Assembly: GCA_030619215.1 (NCBI GenBank)
Contig: JAUXBV010000069.1
Location: 1-9,961, forward strand
DNA length: 9,961 nucleotides
Direction: 5' to 3'
Source of the DNA: Fibrobacterota bacterium
Lineage (GTDB): Bacteria; Fibrobacterota; Chitinivibrionia; Chitinivibrionales; JANQEN01
In this document: positions 1 to 7,608 of the stretch, piece by piece
Numbering within the stretch: position 1 is the first letter of the stretch
Layout of the letters: every line of letters begins with the position of its first letter
Program-made: the position numbers and the translations under genes
Notes under the pieces: generated by a model
What the model was told of the DNA's origin: nothing
The model's database searches: none
The model's input: the letters and a program-made list of their open reading frames with translations, nothing else

Positions 1-63
1 TATCTTATCAATAATTTTCAAAGTAATATTTTATGCAAAATACTTTATAATATGTAATGGTTA

Positions 64-2586
64 TTATTGAAACTTCTCAATGGAATACCGTTCAGCGCGT
101 TCCTTAATTAGCTGGTATTTTACATTGAGGTTTTCATATAATTCTGTTTCATCTTTTTGCTTGAGGCTTGCCAGGGTCTGTTCATAGATACGGCAGAGCG
201 CTTTTGCCGTGGCTATATCATAGGGGCTTTTATCCAGCCACTGCTCCCAGCGTTTCTGAATATTCTCCTTACTCTCTCCCAGGCTGTCTATTTGAGTAAG
301 CAGGTTATTTGTAATCGGCAATACCGGATAGCCGTATTGGTCCAGATCTAACTCCAGGCTGCCGTATCCGTAATAAAAATCAGACAGTTCTGCGCTCAGG
401 ACATTATCGAGCTGCCTGACCCCTTCATGAATGTTATCCTGTTGAAGATGGAGCAGGCCCATATAAAAGCCGCTATAAACATCAGCTCTTTGCAACCGGT
501 CGAGGCCCTTTTTGAATCTGCCGTGTGCCAGGTCTATCATTCCCAAAATTTCGAGCATGTCGTCCGTTACTATGCCTTTTTCGTCGATGCCGGTGATAAG
601 TTTTTCGACCAGCTCATACTGTTGATGTGCAACAAGGTAGGCGATGCCATACCGCAGAGCCCAGTCGGTTAATGCCCAGCTCTCATTATGATACTGGCCC
701 CACAGATGGGCGCCCTCATCAAAATTGCGTGCAAAGAAGGCATATATATCATCAGCTATTTTCTGGGGAGGGTACTGCTTTGTGATTTCATCGCGTAAAC
801 CTGAATAATCCATATACATGGTAACTACCGGGAAGAAAAAATCGCCCTTCTCTCCTGCAGCTCTTTTCAGGTGTGCCATAGAAAATCCGCTGCTCAGGGT
901 ATCGAAAAAATGTAGCTGATAGTGGAAGTACTGGTTGCTTAACGCAAATAGCCTATCTGACAGGGATTTGGGTATATTCTTTTCCTGATCCGGCGGGTAG
1001 GCTACGGCAAGGGTGGCAGCCTGTCTTTTCCAGGCCTTTATAAAATCTTTCTGTATATATTCAACCCATACATCATGAGTAGCAACATCATAGGTTACAA
1101 AGGTGGATAATGTTTCATCATAGCCGAAGATGACAAATATATGGGCCGGCACATACACCAGCACGGGAAAACCGGCATCAATGAGCTTTTTTATATCCTC
1201 AGGCTCAGCAAGAGGCAGGAATTCATGGCGGAACCCTTCCTTCTGCGCGAACCAGGTCTGGTCAACAATATGGGTTCCTTTATTCAGGCTGGTGATGGCA
1301 CTGCCTATTTTGCGCGGGGATACATTTTTACCCCAGAACCGCATGGTAAGGGCAAGAGAGTTCGGTACGCAGTAGGTTCCCTTGTATTCAGTCTGGGTTT
1401 CAACACCCGGTAATACAACCCGTTTTTTCGTGGTGCTCTTTTTTAACCGCCTTCGGAAATAATTTGCCTTTTTAACCAGCCTCTCATTGTAATTGTACTT
1501 AGCTATGACCCGGCTGAAGCAGTTACCTGCTTTTTCCATCTCTCCCGCTTTATAATTCAGCAGTGCTATTCTGTACTGCAGGTACGAAGCAACTTTTTTC
1601 TGCGGAGATTTGTTCAGGCTGCGCTCATAGAATATGAGGGCCTTGTCACCGCGGGCATGACGCTCGTAATGCTGTCCAAGGAAAAGAAAGAATTCAGAGG
1701 GGTAGCCGAAGGTAATGGAAAATACAACGGTAACCGCTAAATTTACCACTACAATATGTATTAAGCGGAAAAGCCGTTCCCGTGTACCTTTGCCTGAAAC
1801 TGTATAAAACATCAGGCATATTGCCCAGCCTGCGCCGAATACAGACAGGTACGCTGATAAAGGGCCTGTTATATCCGATAAGCTTTTACCTGTTGTTGAG
1901 CTGGCCTGAAATGATGGAATAGCTATTATCAGTTGCAGCCAGAATGCCAGTATGAGAAACGCCCAGTAGAATACAATACCATAAAAGAAAACCTGAGGCA
2001 CTGAAATTTTCGGTTTAAACCGGCCGATCAGTCCCCCGGCTGTCATTCCGGCTAAAATAGTAATGAACAGATAAAAGTAGAACCAGTTGAGGGAGTGCAG
2101 GTCGGAAAAAGCAATCGGCATGTAACTTGAAAAAAGCCAGTCAGTTATGAGGATATAACTTAAGATCGGTATCGGGCCGATAATGAGAGCGGCAGCCAGG
2201 CCGCCGAATATACCTGAAATTTTATTACGGTAATTCCCCCGCTCCTTTTTCTCAATCCGTTCCCTGGTTTTACTTACCGGTTTATTAATAAAAAGATGGA
2301 GAAAGATACCGGCAATGATATGAAACGTAGAGAGCACTAAAGCAATCCAGTACCACTCGATTTTCCAGAAGAAGCAAACCGTTAATATTCCAATTCCTAA
2401 AATAAGGGCGCCTGCTCCTGTTATGATACCTTTTCTGCGCTCCCCGCTTTGATGGAGCATCATACCTGCAAGCGGGCCGCCGATGATAAGGCCTGCAAAG
2501 AGGGTAACCGGGATTAGCCAGCCCGATGCAAGCGGAACAGCTTTAAGCTGTTCGTTTGTGTTTTCTGTACCGTTACTTTGGAGCAT
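64..2586 (-). CDS. Polytopic membrane protein with TPR region and intact C39-like cysteine peptidase domain
   Basis: 840 residues, not a named family I recognise. Residues about 20-297 hold some eight hydrophobic helices. A TPR-like stretch follows (about 305-385), then a C39/papain-like module (about 390-531), then helical-repeat sequence to the end. The module has Cys406 in GTYCVPNSLALTMRFWG, His482 in AHIFVIFGYD and Asp500 in FVTYD, matching the Cys-His-Asp order of C39 peptidases; Gln398 may supply the oxyanion hole. Basic residues lie between helices 1-2, 3-4, 5-6 and 7-8, so the positive-inside rule puts the peptidase in the periplasm. C39 enzymes usually cut leader peptides after double glycine inside ABC exporters, but no ABC domain or such substrate is seen here. 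The ATG overlaps the upstream gene by 14 bp with only a weak AGGG upstream, suggesting translational coupling. The gene ends in tandem TAA codons. Peptidase activity is inferred; the substrate is unknown. Confidence 0.85.
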   Translation of the reverse strand: MLQSNGTENTNEQLKAVPLASGWLIPVTLFAGLIIGGPLAGMMLHQSGERRKGIITGAGALILGIGILTVCFFWKIEWYWIALVLSTFHIIAGIFLHLFINKPVSKTRERIEKKERGNYRNKISGIFGGLAAALIIGPIPILSYILITDWLFSSYMPIAFSDLHSLNWFYFYLFITILAGMTAGGLIGRFKPKISVPQVFFYGIVFYWAFLILAFWLQLIIAIPSFQASSTTGKSLSDITGPLSAYLSVFGAGWAICLMFYTVSGKGTRERLFRLIHIVVVNLAVTVVFSITFGYPSEFFLFLGQHYERHARGDKALIFYERSLNKSPQKKVASYLQYRIALLNYKAGEMEKAGNCFSRVIAKYNYNERLVKKANYFRRRLKKSTTKKRVVLPGVETQTEYKGTYCVPNSLALTMRFWGKNVSPRKIGSAITSLNKGTHIVDQTWFAQKEGFRHEFLPLAEPEDIKKLIDAGFPVLVYVPAHIFVIFGYDETLSTFVTYDVATHDVWVEYIQKDFIKAWKRQAATLAVAYPPDQEKNIPKSLSDRLFALSNQYFHYQLHFFDTLSSGFSMAHLKRAAGEKGDFFFPVVTMYMDYSGLRDEITKQYPPQKIADDIYAFFARNFDEGAHLWGQYHNESWALTDWALRYGIAYLVAHQQYELVEKLITGIDEKGIVTDDMLEILGMIDLAHGRFKKGLDRLQRADVYSGFYMGLLHLQQDNIHEGVRQLDNVLSAELSDFYYGYGSLELDLDQYGYPVLPITNNLLTQIDSLGESKENIQKRWEQWLDKSPYDIATAKALCRIYEQTLASLKQKDETELYENLNVKYQLIKERAERYSIEKFQ

Positions 2587-5293
2587 ACTGTGAAACCCTG
2601 TCTATAAGTGCCTGCTTTTCAGTATCAAGAACATGGGAAGTATCTATTTTAGCTGCCCAGGCAAGTATCCCGGATGCTTTCTCCATCTTTTCCTGCTTTA
2701 CCAAGAATGATCCAAGCTGCCAGAAATACTCGGATTTATATCTACGCATTGCGCTGCATTTTTCATAATTTTTTAGTGCTCCCTTTACATCACCGTCAGC
2801 TTCGGCGAGAGCCCCGCGGCAGAAGTAGTAATCCGCATCATATTTCACCGAGTCCGCAACAACCATCTCCATTGTTTTTTTGGCGTTGGAGATCTCGTCT
2901 TTTTGGATCATGGCCTTTACCAGTTGAATCCTCGCATTATAATTATAGCGCGAAACTGAAATAAGGCCCGTTAACGCGGCATACATCCCGTCTAAATCCC
3001 CGTTAAATTCATAAAGCTTCAGAAGTGTGCGCCAGCTTGATGACCAGCCTGGATTTATTTTACACTCATACTTTAAAATTTCCAGGCTTTTCGCTCTTTC
3101 AGTCCGGTTCGTGATATAAAGCATATCATCGAATCTGTCAGCTATAATAAATGGTAAGGTGTGATTAGCAAATGCTGTTTCAAATTCGGCAACACACTCT
3201 TTATAAAAATCCTGATTTTTCAGGGAATTCAGCTCAGTACTGTATTTTGCCAGCTCATGGAAATGTTTATCCAGGGGTAAAACACTTTTTACGTATGATT
3301 TCCTTTTTCCCCAGGCGTAAAACGAGACATATCCCACATAATAGGGGAAAGGGTCGTCAATATGCGGTATCGCGGTTTGTGCCCAGGCAATTGCCTTAAC
3401 CAGAGCCTTTTTATCATAGTGTTCCAGGGCAATTAATGCCGCCTTATAACCCTTGTCCTGTTTCGCAAACGAGGTGCTGTCCATTGCCAGTGCCTGTTGA
3501 AGCTCCTTTGTTTTTTGCGGAGGGTAAATTATATACATAAACGGGCTGAAATAAGAGCGATACGGTTCTTTCAGCATTTTCATATTAATTTCGAGGAAAG
3601 CCTCATTCGCTATCCGCTCCAATCGCTGCCTGCTTTTTCCCTCACCCTCCGCAAGATGTGAGGCCATCTCTTTTATCTCCTTGGGCGCTTCATCTTTCAG
3701 GCGGGATGACAAATAAGAGAATGAATAACCGTAGAGCACCCCTTTATTGAAATCATAACCGAAAATCAGCCGATCTGATGTGTAGCTCCGGTAAAAGACC
3801 GGAAATCCGGCGTCCAGCAGGGTCTTTGCCTTTTGTAATCCGGCGGGCGTGAAGCTGATGCGATATCCGAGGCTCTGTATGGCATCATCAAAATCGATAA
3901 GCGAGCGCAGCTTTTTAACCTTAATTTTATCGATTGACTTTGATAATCGCTGCAGGCGCATTTTTATCGCTGATTCCGGTACGGAGTCGCCTTCCCAGTA
4001 TTTGATATTTGACAGCACAGCCATCCAGTCACTGTTGAGGTAGCTCTCGTAATCAACGACCGGAAGAGGTAAACGGCAAATGTTTTCACTGTTGCCGAAT
4101 TGATCGCTCTGCAGAATATCCCGGGCAAGTTTGGCACTCCAGTACCAGTAATTGGACGTCTCGTATTTTGAGGCTATCTTTTGATAAAGTGCCTTTGCTT
4201 TTTCAACTTGATTATTATCATAGTGATATCTCGCAAGGTCAATAGCAATGGAAGGCCATTTCTGATGGTCAGGGTATCTTTTTAACATGATTTCTGCTTT
4301 TTTAAAAGCTTTTGCCTGAACGCCTGGATCAGGGTCGCTCATATCGTACAATAACTGATCCTGAAGCATCTCCTGCAAGCCGGGAGATATTGAGATCCCG
4401 GGTATCCAGAGGAAAAAGACAATGAAGGCGAGCAAAGAGTACCGGAAAAAATCCCTGATACGGGTGATAGAGCTGAAAAACAACCCGAATAACAGCATGG
4501 AGAGCAGGTCAATGGCGTCAAGGGTAGATTTAATTATTGCAGGAAACCCTCTCTGCCAGGGTGGTATCAATGCCTTATACTGATCAATTTCAAACTCTTC
4601 CCAGTGTCCCTTCTGGAGATAGAAACGGAGTAACAATACAAGAAGAAACAGGATCAGGGAGGAGAATGCGGACCCGGTTAATACCGCAATAATATTTGAA
4701 GGGCGGAATGCTGAAGGTTTCCTGCTCCACCATAAGCCGAGTAATAATCCGATTGGGGCGCCAATAAACATATACTTGAAAAAATCAAGCAGTATTGACG
4801 TACGGTCAAGGATATCAAAGGATGTGACAACTGCTGTTCGTTCCTGAAGAATATTTGGAAGCGAGATAATGACACCTCCGCATATTCCAATTACGATTCC
4901 GGTAACAATCGGGGTGATCATTTTTTTCCACTGTGAAAAATCGAACTGCCGCTGCGCCCTGCCCAGCAGCTTTAACTGTGTAAAGCAGGCCAGCATCGCC
5001 CACAGAAGGTGGATAATACGATCCTGCACAATGAGATGCCACCAAGGAAATGCTATAAAAGAGTTGAACCAGAACAGGGCTGCAAAAAAAGCGACGTTAA
5101 TACCCAGGGAAATATAACAGGCCTTTTTCCTGTTCTCCCGATAGAGAGAGCGGCAGACAAACAGCCAGGACATGAAGCCGGTAAAGAGCATGCCTATTAA
5201 AAGTAAGGCATAGCAGGGCAGTAGCGTGCTGTGTATGCTGTCGGCAGCAGGTGGATTGTGCAGGTGCGGGGGATTTTGCTTTGTCGGTTTCAT
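2573..5293 (-). CDS. Polytopic membrane TPR protein with degenerate C39-like (pseudopeptidase) domain
   Basis: 906 residues, with the same plan as the following gene: about eight hydrophobic helices (23-306), a TPR-like stretch (about 319-394), a C39-like module (about 405-592) and a C-terminal tail with clear TPR-type repeats (about 750-890). Aligning the shared AGFPV, IFGYD and YPP blocks puts Ser421 where the neighbour has catalytic Cys, Ser506 where it has His and Ser524 where it has Asp. The codons (AGT, TCA, TCA) were read directly from the DNA. It is therefore probably a non-catalytic scaffold, substrate binder or regulator of its partner. Basic loops alternate as in the partner, again placing the module in the periplasm. 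Relative to the partner, extra sequence lies at about 530-580. The start is the first ATG, just before the first helix; no SD site precedes it, though a TATAAT box lies 55 bp upstream. Likely first gene of a two-gene operon. Confidence 0.85.
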   Translation of the reverse strand: MKPTKQNPPHLHNPPAADSIHSTLLPCYALLLIGMLFTGFMSWLFVCRSLYRENRKKACYISLGINVAFFAALFWFNSFIAFPWWHLIVQDRIIHLLWAMLACFTQLKLLGRAQRQFDFSQWKKMITPIVTGIVIGICGGVIISLPNILQERTAVVTSFDILDRTSILLDFFKYMFIGAPIGLLLGLWWSRKPSAFRPSNIIAVLTGSAFSSLILFLLVLLLRFYLQKGHWEEFEIDQYKALIPPWQRGFPAIIKSTLDAIDLLSMLLFGLFFSSITRIRDFFRYSLLAFIVFFLWIPGISISPGLQEMLQDQLLYDMSDPDPGVQAKAFKKAEIMLKRYPDHQKWPSIAIDLARYHYDNNQVEKAKALYQKIASKYETSNYWYWSAKLARDILQSDQFGNSENICRLPLPVVDYESYLNSDWMAVLSNIKYWEGDSVPESAIKMRLQRLSKSIDKIKVKKLRSLIDFDDAIQSLGYRISFTPAGLQKAKTLLDAGFPVFYRSYTSDRLIFGYDFNKGVLYGYSFSYLSSRLKDEAPKEIKEMASHLAEGEGKSRQRLERIANEAFLEINMKMLKEPYRSYFSPFMYIIYPPQKTKELQQALAMDSTSFAKQDKGYKAALIALEHYDKKALVKAIAWAQTAIPHIDDPFPYYVGYVSFYAWGKRKSYVKSVLPLDKHFHELAKYSTELNSLKNQDFYKECVAEFETAFANHTLPFIIADRFDDMLYITNRTERAKSLEILKYECKINPGWSSSWRTLLKLYEFNGDLDGMYAALTGLISVSRYNYNARIQLVKAMIQKDEISNAKKTMEMVVADSVKYDADYYFCRGALAEADGDVKGALKNYEKCSAMRRYKSEYFWQLGSFLVKQEKMEKASGILAWAAKIDTSHVLDTEKQALIDRVSQYAPK

Positions 5294-5348
5294 GTATATA
5301 AACTATTTAATTTTTATACAGGAGAGTTCTATATTTGTAATAAATTCT

Positions 5349-5354
5349 ATTATA
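5349..5354 (-). promoter_or_regulatory. Possible -10 box (TATAAT) of the membrane peptidase operon
   Basis: On the minus strand a perfect TATAAT lies 55 bp upstream of the ATG at 5293. The hexamer 17 bp further upstream (TAGTTA) matches the -35 consensus poorly, so an activator would probably be needed. The region is very AT-rich, so chance occurrence is possible. Confidence 0.35.
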
Positions 5355-5655
5355 CAATAAGTAAAACAGGATAACTATTCAATAATTGATTATTAAAATA
5401 TTCCAAAATCAATATATAAAATCCACTAAGCATATTTTTACATTGTTTTTGCCGGTAATGTCATTGACAAAGAGTAGGCACAGTGCTTTTAAATATTATA
5501 AGCTTCGGAGGAATGACACTGTGGTATTTGAACCTAAAAAACGCAGTTCAGGGTTGGTAACCATATAATAATCCATAAGTATGTAGGAAATACAATGTCG
5601 TTTTCTTTTCACTCAAGGGGTGATTTAGAGAATTTTTCTCCCGGGATCTCTAATC

Positions 5656-5712
5656 GGTTGAATTTTTTGTAGGTTAACCTTTGAACCTTAAACAGCTGAT
5701 TTTAGGTTGAAT
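5656..5712. promoter_or_regulatory. Cluster of AGGTT/AACCT boxes, candidate operator
   Basis: GGTTGAAT occurs at 5656-5663 and again at 5705-5712. Between them lie the perfect palindrome AGGTTAACCT (5671-5680) and a near-perfect inverted repeat AACCTTAAA / TTTTAGGTT (5684-5692, 5700-5708) around CAGCTGA. Five copies of the GGTT/AACC core in under 60 bp, some direct and some inverted, look like a multi-site protein-binding region. A related AGGTTAAT occurs near 5886. The PocR-AraC protein encoded 310 bp away is the obvious candidate binder, but this is inference. Confidence 0.35.
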
Positions 5713-6022
5713 ATTTCAGATATACCGGACAATAGCGCCCAATATTTATGCTTCTCCCTCAGAAGCACTGCCCCGCACACTAGGGTTCGTACTGCAGGAA
5801 ATACGCATCAATAGAATTCGAAGAAGAGATTCGAAACGCAGATTGTTTTTGTGATTCCAATGCATTTTTTTGCAATTCGGATAAAGGTTAATTATTTTAA
5901 ATCTGAAAGTCGGAATTTCTGTCAACCTGTCGGGTATTTAAAGTTCTCCTACCCTCTGTAATTAATATAGCGATAAAAAATGGCATTGTAAATACACGTT
6001 TCTACCAAAGATATGGACTATT

Positions 6023-6874
6023 ATGCTTAAATCCAAAGGAATAGTCTTCTTATTCAAGAAAGAGATACAGGAAATATTCGACAGCTTTACCGCGTGCTTT
6101 AATATCCGTATTAACTATTTCTCTCCTGACATTCGGGAATTAAAGGTGGGGCTTCACAAACCGGTTTGTTCCTATTGTGCAATAATTCAAAACAAACTTG
6201 GAATGAAGGAATTATGTATACAATCCGACAAAAAACGGTGCGAAGAAGCTTCTGAAAAAAAAGAGCTTGTATCTTACACCTGTCATGCAGGATTGCATGA
6301 AGCTATCCACCCGGTATTTTTTGAGGATAATTTATTGGGATTTGTTGTGATTGGACAATTCAGAAATACGGAGATAATCCCCTCCCATATAATCGAAACC
6401 TGTTTAAAAAAAGATATCAATGAAAATAAACCGACAAAGGCTTTCATGAAAGTCCCCCAATATGGTGAAAAGCAAACGCAGAATATTCTGAACCTGTTTA
6501 AAATCTTAGTTAAGTACATTGTATCGCAGCAGATGATAGCAAGAAAAGGGAATATGATATTGAATACCATTATCCACCATATTGAGGAAAATATCAATAA
6601 ACAGATAACCCTTTCGGATATTTCCAGGTTGGTGGGAAAGAGTAATTCCTATATATCACACCTGTTCAAGAAAAATTTTGATAAAGGCTTCGGTAAGATG
6701 TTTATTGAAATGAAACTGAATAAAGCCGATGAATTTTTTAGAATAATGCCTGACCTTACAATTGCCGAGGTTGCCTACAAGTTGGGTTATGAAAATCCCT
6801 TATATTTTTCCAGAATCTATAAAAAGTACAGAAAAATCTCGCCGAAAGAATTTAAAACTAAATATGTTGAATAA
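6023..6874 (+). CDS. PocR-domain AraC-family transcriptional regulator
   Basis: 283 residues, a sensor plus DNA-binding factor of the cytoplasm. Residues about 10-165 form a PocR sensory domain. Its signs are KPVCSYC (Cys49, Cys52), Cys65, Cys73, TCHAGLHEAIHPV (Cys87) and the GFVVIGQ strand (106-112). Residues about 180-283 are an AraC/XylS DNA-binding domain with two helix-turn-helix units (about 197-216 and 246-267), ending in the usual YFSRIYKKYRKISPKEF block. PocR of Salmonella activates cobalamin and propanediol genes, and the domain is thought to bind small organic ligands; the ligand here cannot be told. The gene diverges from the membrane peptidase pair across a long intergenic region, making that pair a possible target. 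The ATG is the only good in-frame start after the upstream stop near 5963 and has no clear SD site. Length and domain order are normal for the family. Confidence 0.93.
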   Translation: MLKSKGIVFLFKKEIQEIFDSFTACFNIRINYFSPDIRELKVGLHKPVCSYCAIIQNKLGMKELCIQSDKKRCEEASEKKELVSYTCHAGLHEAIHPVFFEDNLLGFVVIGQFRNTEIIPSHIIETCLKKDINENKPTKAFMKVPQYGEKQTQNILNLFKILVKYIVSQQMIARKGNMILNTIIHHIEENINKQITLSDISRLVGKSNSYISHLFKKNFDKGFGKMFIEMKLNKADEFFRIMPDLTIAEVAYKLGYENPLYFSRIYKKYRKISPKEFKTKYVE

Positions 6875-6984
6875 ACCTCAATTCCGCAATTAATTTATCA
6901 AATACCGATGCTTCCTGTATCTTTTCAGCCTGTGGTATAGTTGAGTATTTTGTTATATGGCAACAATTTAGGTAAATGAAACAA
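6875..6984. other. Convergent intergenic gap
   Basis: This 110-bp gap lies between the 3' ends of the PocR-AraC gene and the minus-strand lipoprotein gene. It holds two small inverted repeats: TTGTT/AACAA (6950-6954, 6962-6966) and GGTAAAT/ATTTACC (6971-6977, 6987-6993), the latter overlapping the lipoprotein stop codon. Neither is followed by a T-run on either strand, so a Rho-independent terminator is not supported. Confidence 0.5.
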
Positions 6985-7608
6985 TTATTTACCGGGAAGT
7001 TCCGGATTGGAGCAGGTTACTTCATGTTTCGTTACCGTCAGGTTTAACGTTCCCTCTTTAATCGTGAACCCACTGGAGTCCCTGGGAAGGGGTGTTGCCC
7101 AGTATACACGAACCCCGCAGGTATCCTTGTTATGTTCTTCAACTGTATAGTCGAGGGTTGTCATAGAGTGGAATGAAAGGGTGTGCAAAAGGGCATTCAT
7201 GAAAGGCTGCCTGTCAAGCACAGACAAACGCAGCGTGGCCGGAAGATCATATTCACTTTGTACTTTGAAAATTGAATCGGTGGTTGCCGGTTTAAAAACA
7301 TGCAGGTATCGTTGGTAACTATCCTCGAGAGAACGAAAGATATCCTCACTTGAAGTGTCATCCGGAGAATGTGGTTTTTTGGTAAACGCACGAGAGACCA
7401 GTGAATGGGAATTGGTAATGAGGTCATTGACAATCTCAGCGTTTCGGAGCTTAGCCGATTGGAAACCCACCGAATCGATGAAGGGTTCACGTGATTTTGT
7501 GACAGTGCTCTTTTGACCCGAGCAGTAGGAGAGAGTGATAAGAGTCAGCACGGCAGTGCAGAACGAGCGCCTGTAAAAGAGCATAAAGATTGAATTTTTG
7601 GTAATCAT
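6985..7608 (-). CDS. Hypothetical secreted protein, probable lipoprotein
   Basis: 207 residues, not recognised. The N-terminus has basic residues (Arg13-Arg14), a hydrophobic stretch (about 16-28) and then LSYCSGQ, so Cys29 is a likely lipidation site. Tyr at -1 is unusual, since Gly, Ala or Ser is normal, so a plain signal peptide or anchor remains possible. The mature part is hydrophilic, with an alternating strand-like C-terminal third and two cysteines (in DTCGVRVYW and EVTCSNPELPG) that could form a disulphide. The start is the first ATG; an in-frame ATG eight codons later would leave a shorter signal. Neither has an SD site. The start lies 42 bp from an attC-like site, so the gene may be an integron cassette or its remnant. 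Its base composition resembles the left block more than the AT-rich genes to its right. Confidence 0.7.
   Translation of the reverse strand: MITKNSIFMLFYRRSFCTAVLTLITLSYCSGQKSTVTKSREPFIDSVGFQSAKLRNAEIVNDLITNSHSLVSRAFTKKPHSPDDTSSEDIFRSLEDSYQRYLHVFKPATTDSIFKVQSEYDLPATLRLSVLDRQPFMNALLHTLSFHSMTTLDYTVEEHNKDTCGVRVYWATPLPRDSSGFTIKEGTLNLTVTKHEVTCSNPELPGK

Larger units (their letters stand above)
5294..6022. other. 729-bp intergenic region between divergent genes
   Basis: No convincing gene is seen here. Short reading frames have poor starts and no recognisable product. Contents seen: an imperfect inverted repeat next to the leftward start (GTATATAAA at 5294-5302, TTTTTATAC at 5311-5319); a TTGACA at 5464-5469 with a TTTAAA 18 bp downstream on the plus strand; an inverted repeat CACAGTG/CACTGTG (5479-5485, 5517-5523); a small palindrome GAGAA-TTT-TTCTC (5628-5640); the AGGTT box cluster (5656-5712); and two TTCGAA palindromes 13 bp apart (5817-5822, 5830-5835). 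The length is large for a simple divergent promoter and may hold long leaders, an unseen small RNA or decayed sequence. Confidence 0.7.

Noticed and set aside
20..46. AT-rich hairpin downstream of the left operon
   Set aside because: AAAGT/ACTTT and ATTTT/AAAAT can pair around ATGC with a 3-base bulge, but the stem is almost all A-T and no T-run follows on the minus strand, so it is a poor terminator.
5507..5560. Short reading frame after GGAGG (MTLWYLNLKNAVQGW)
   Set aside because: Only one base separates GGAGG from the ATG, too close for initiation, and the peptide has no recognisable role.
5386..5568. 60-codon plus-strand reading frame with a TTG start
   Set aside because: No SD site, AT-driven composition and no recognisable product. 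Likely chance.
6869..6960. Possible second attC after the lipoprotein gene (CTCAA/TTGAG arms, GTTATAT end)
   Set aside because: Only 5 bp pair, the spacers are unequal (0 and 6 bases), and one end overlaps the stop codon of the PocR-AraC gene. Too weak to call.
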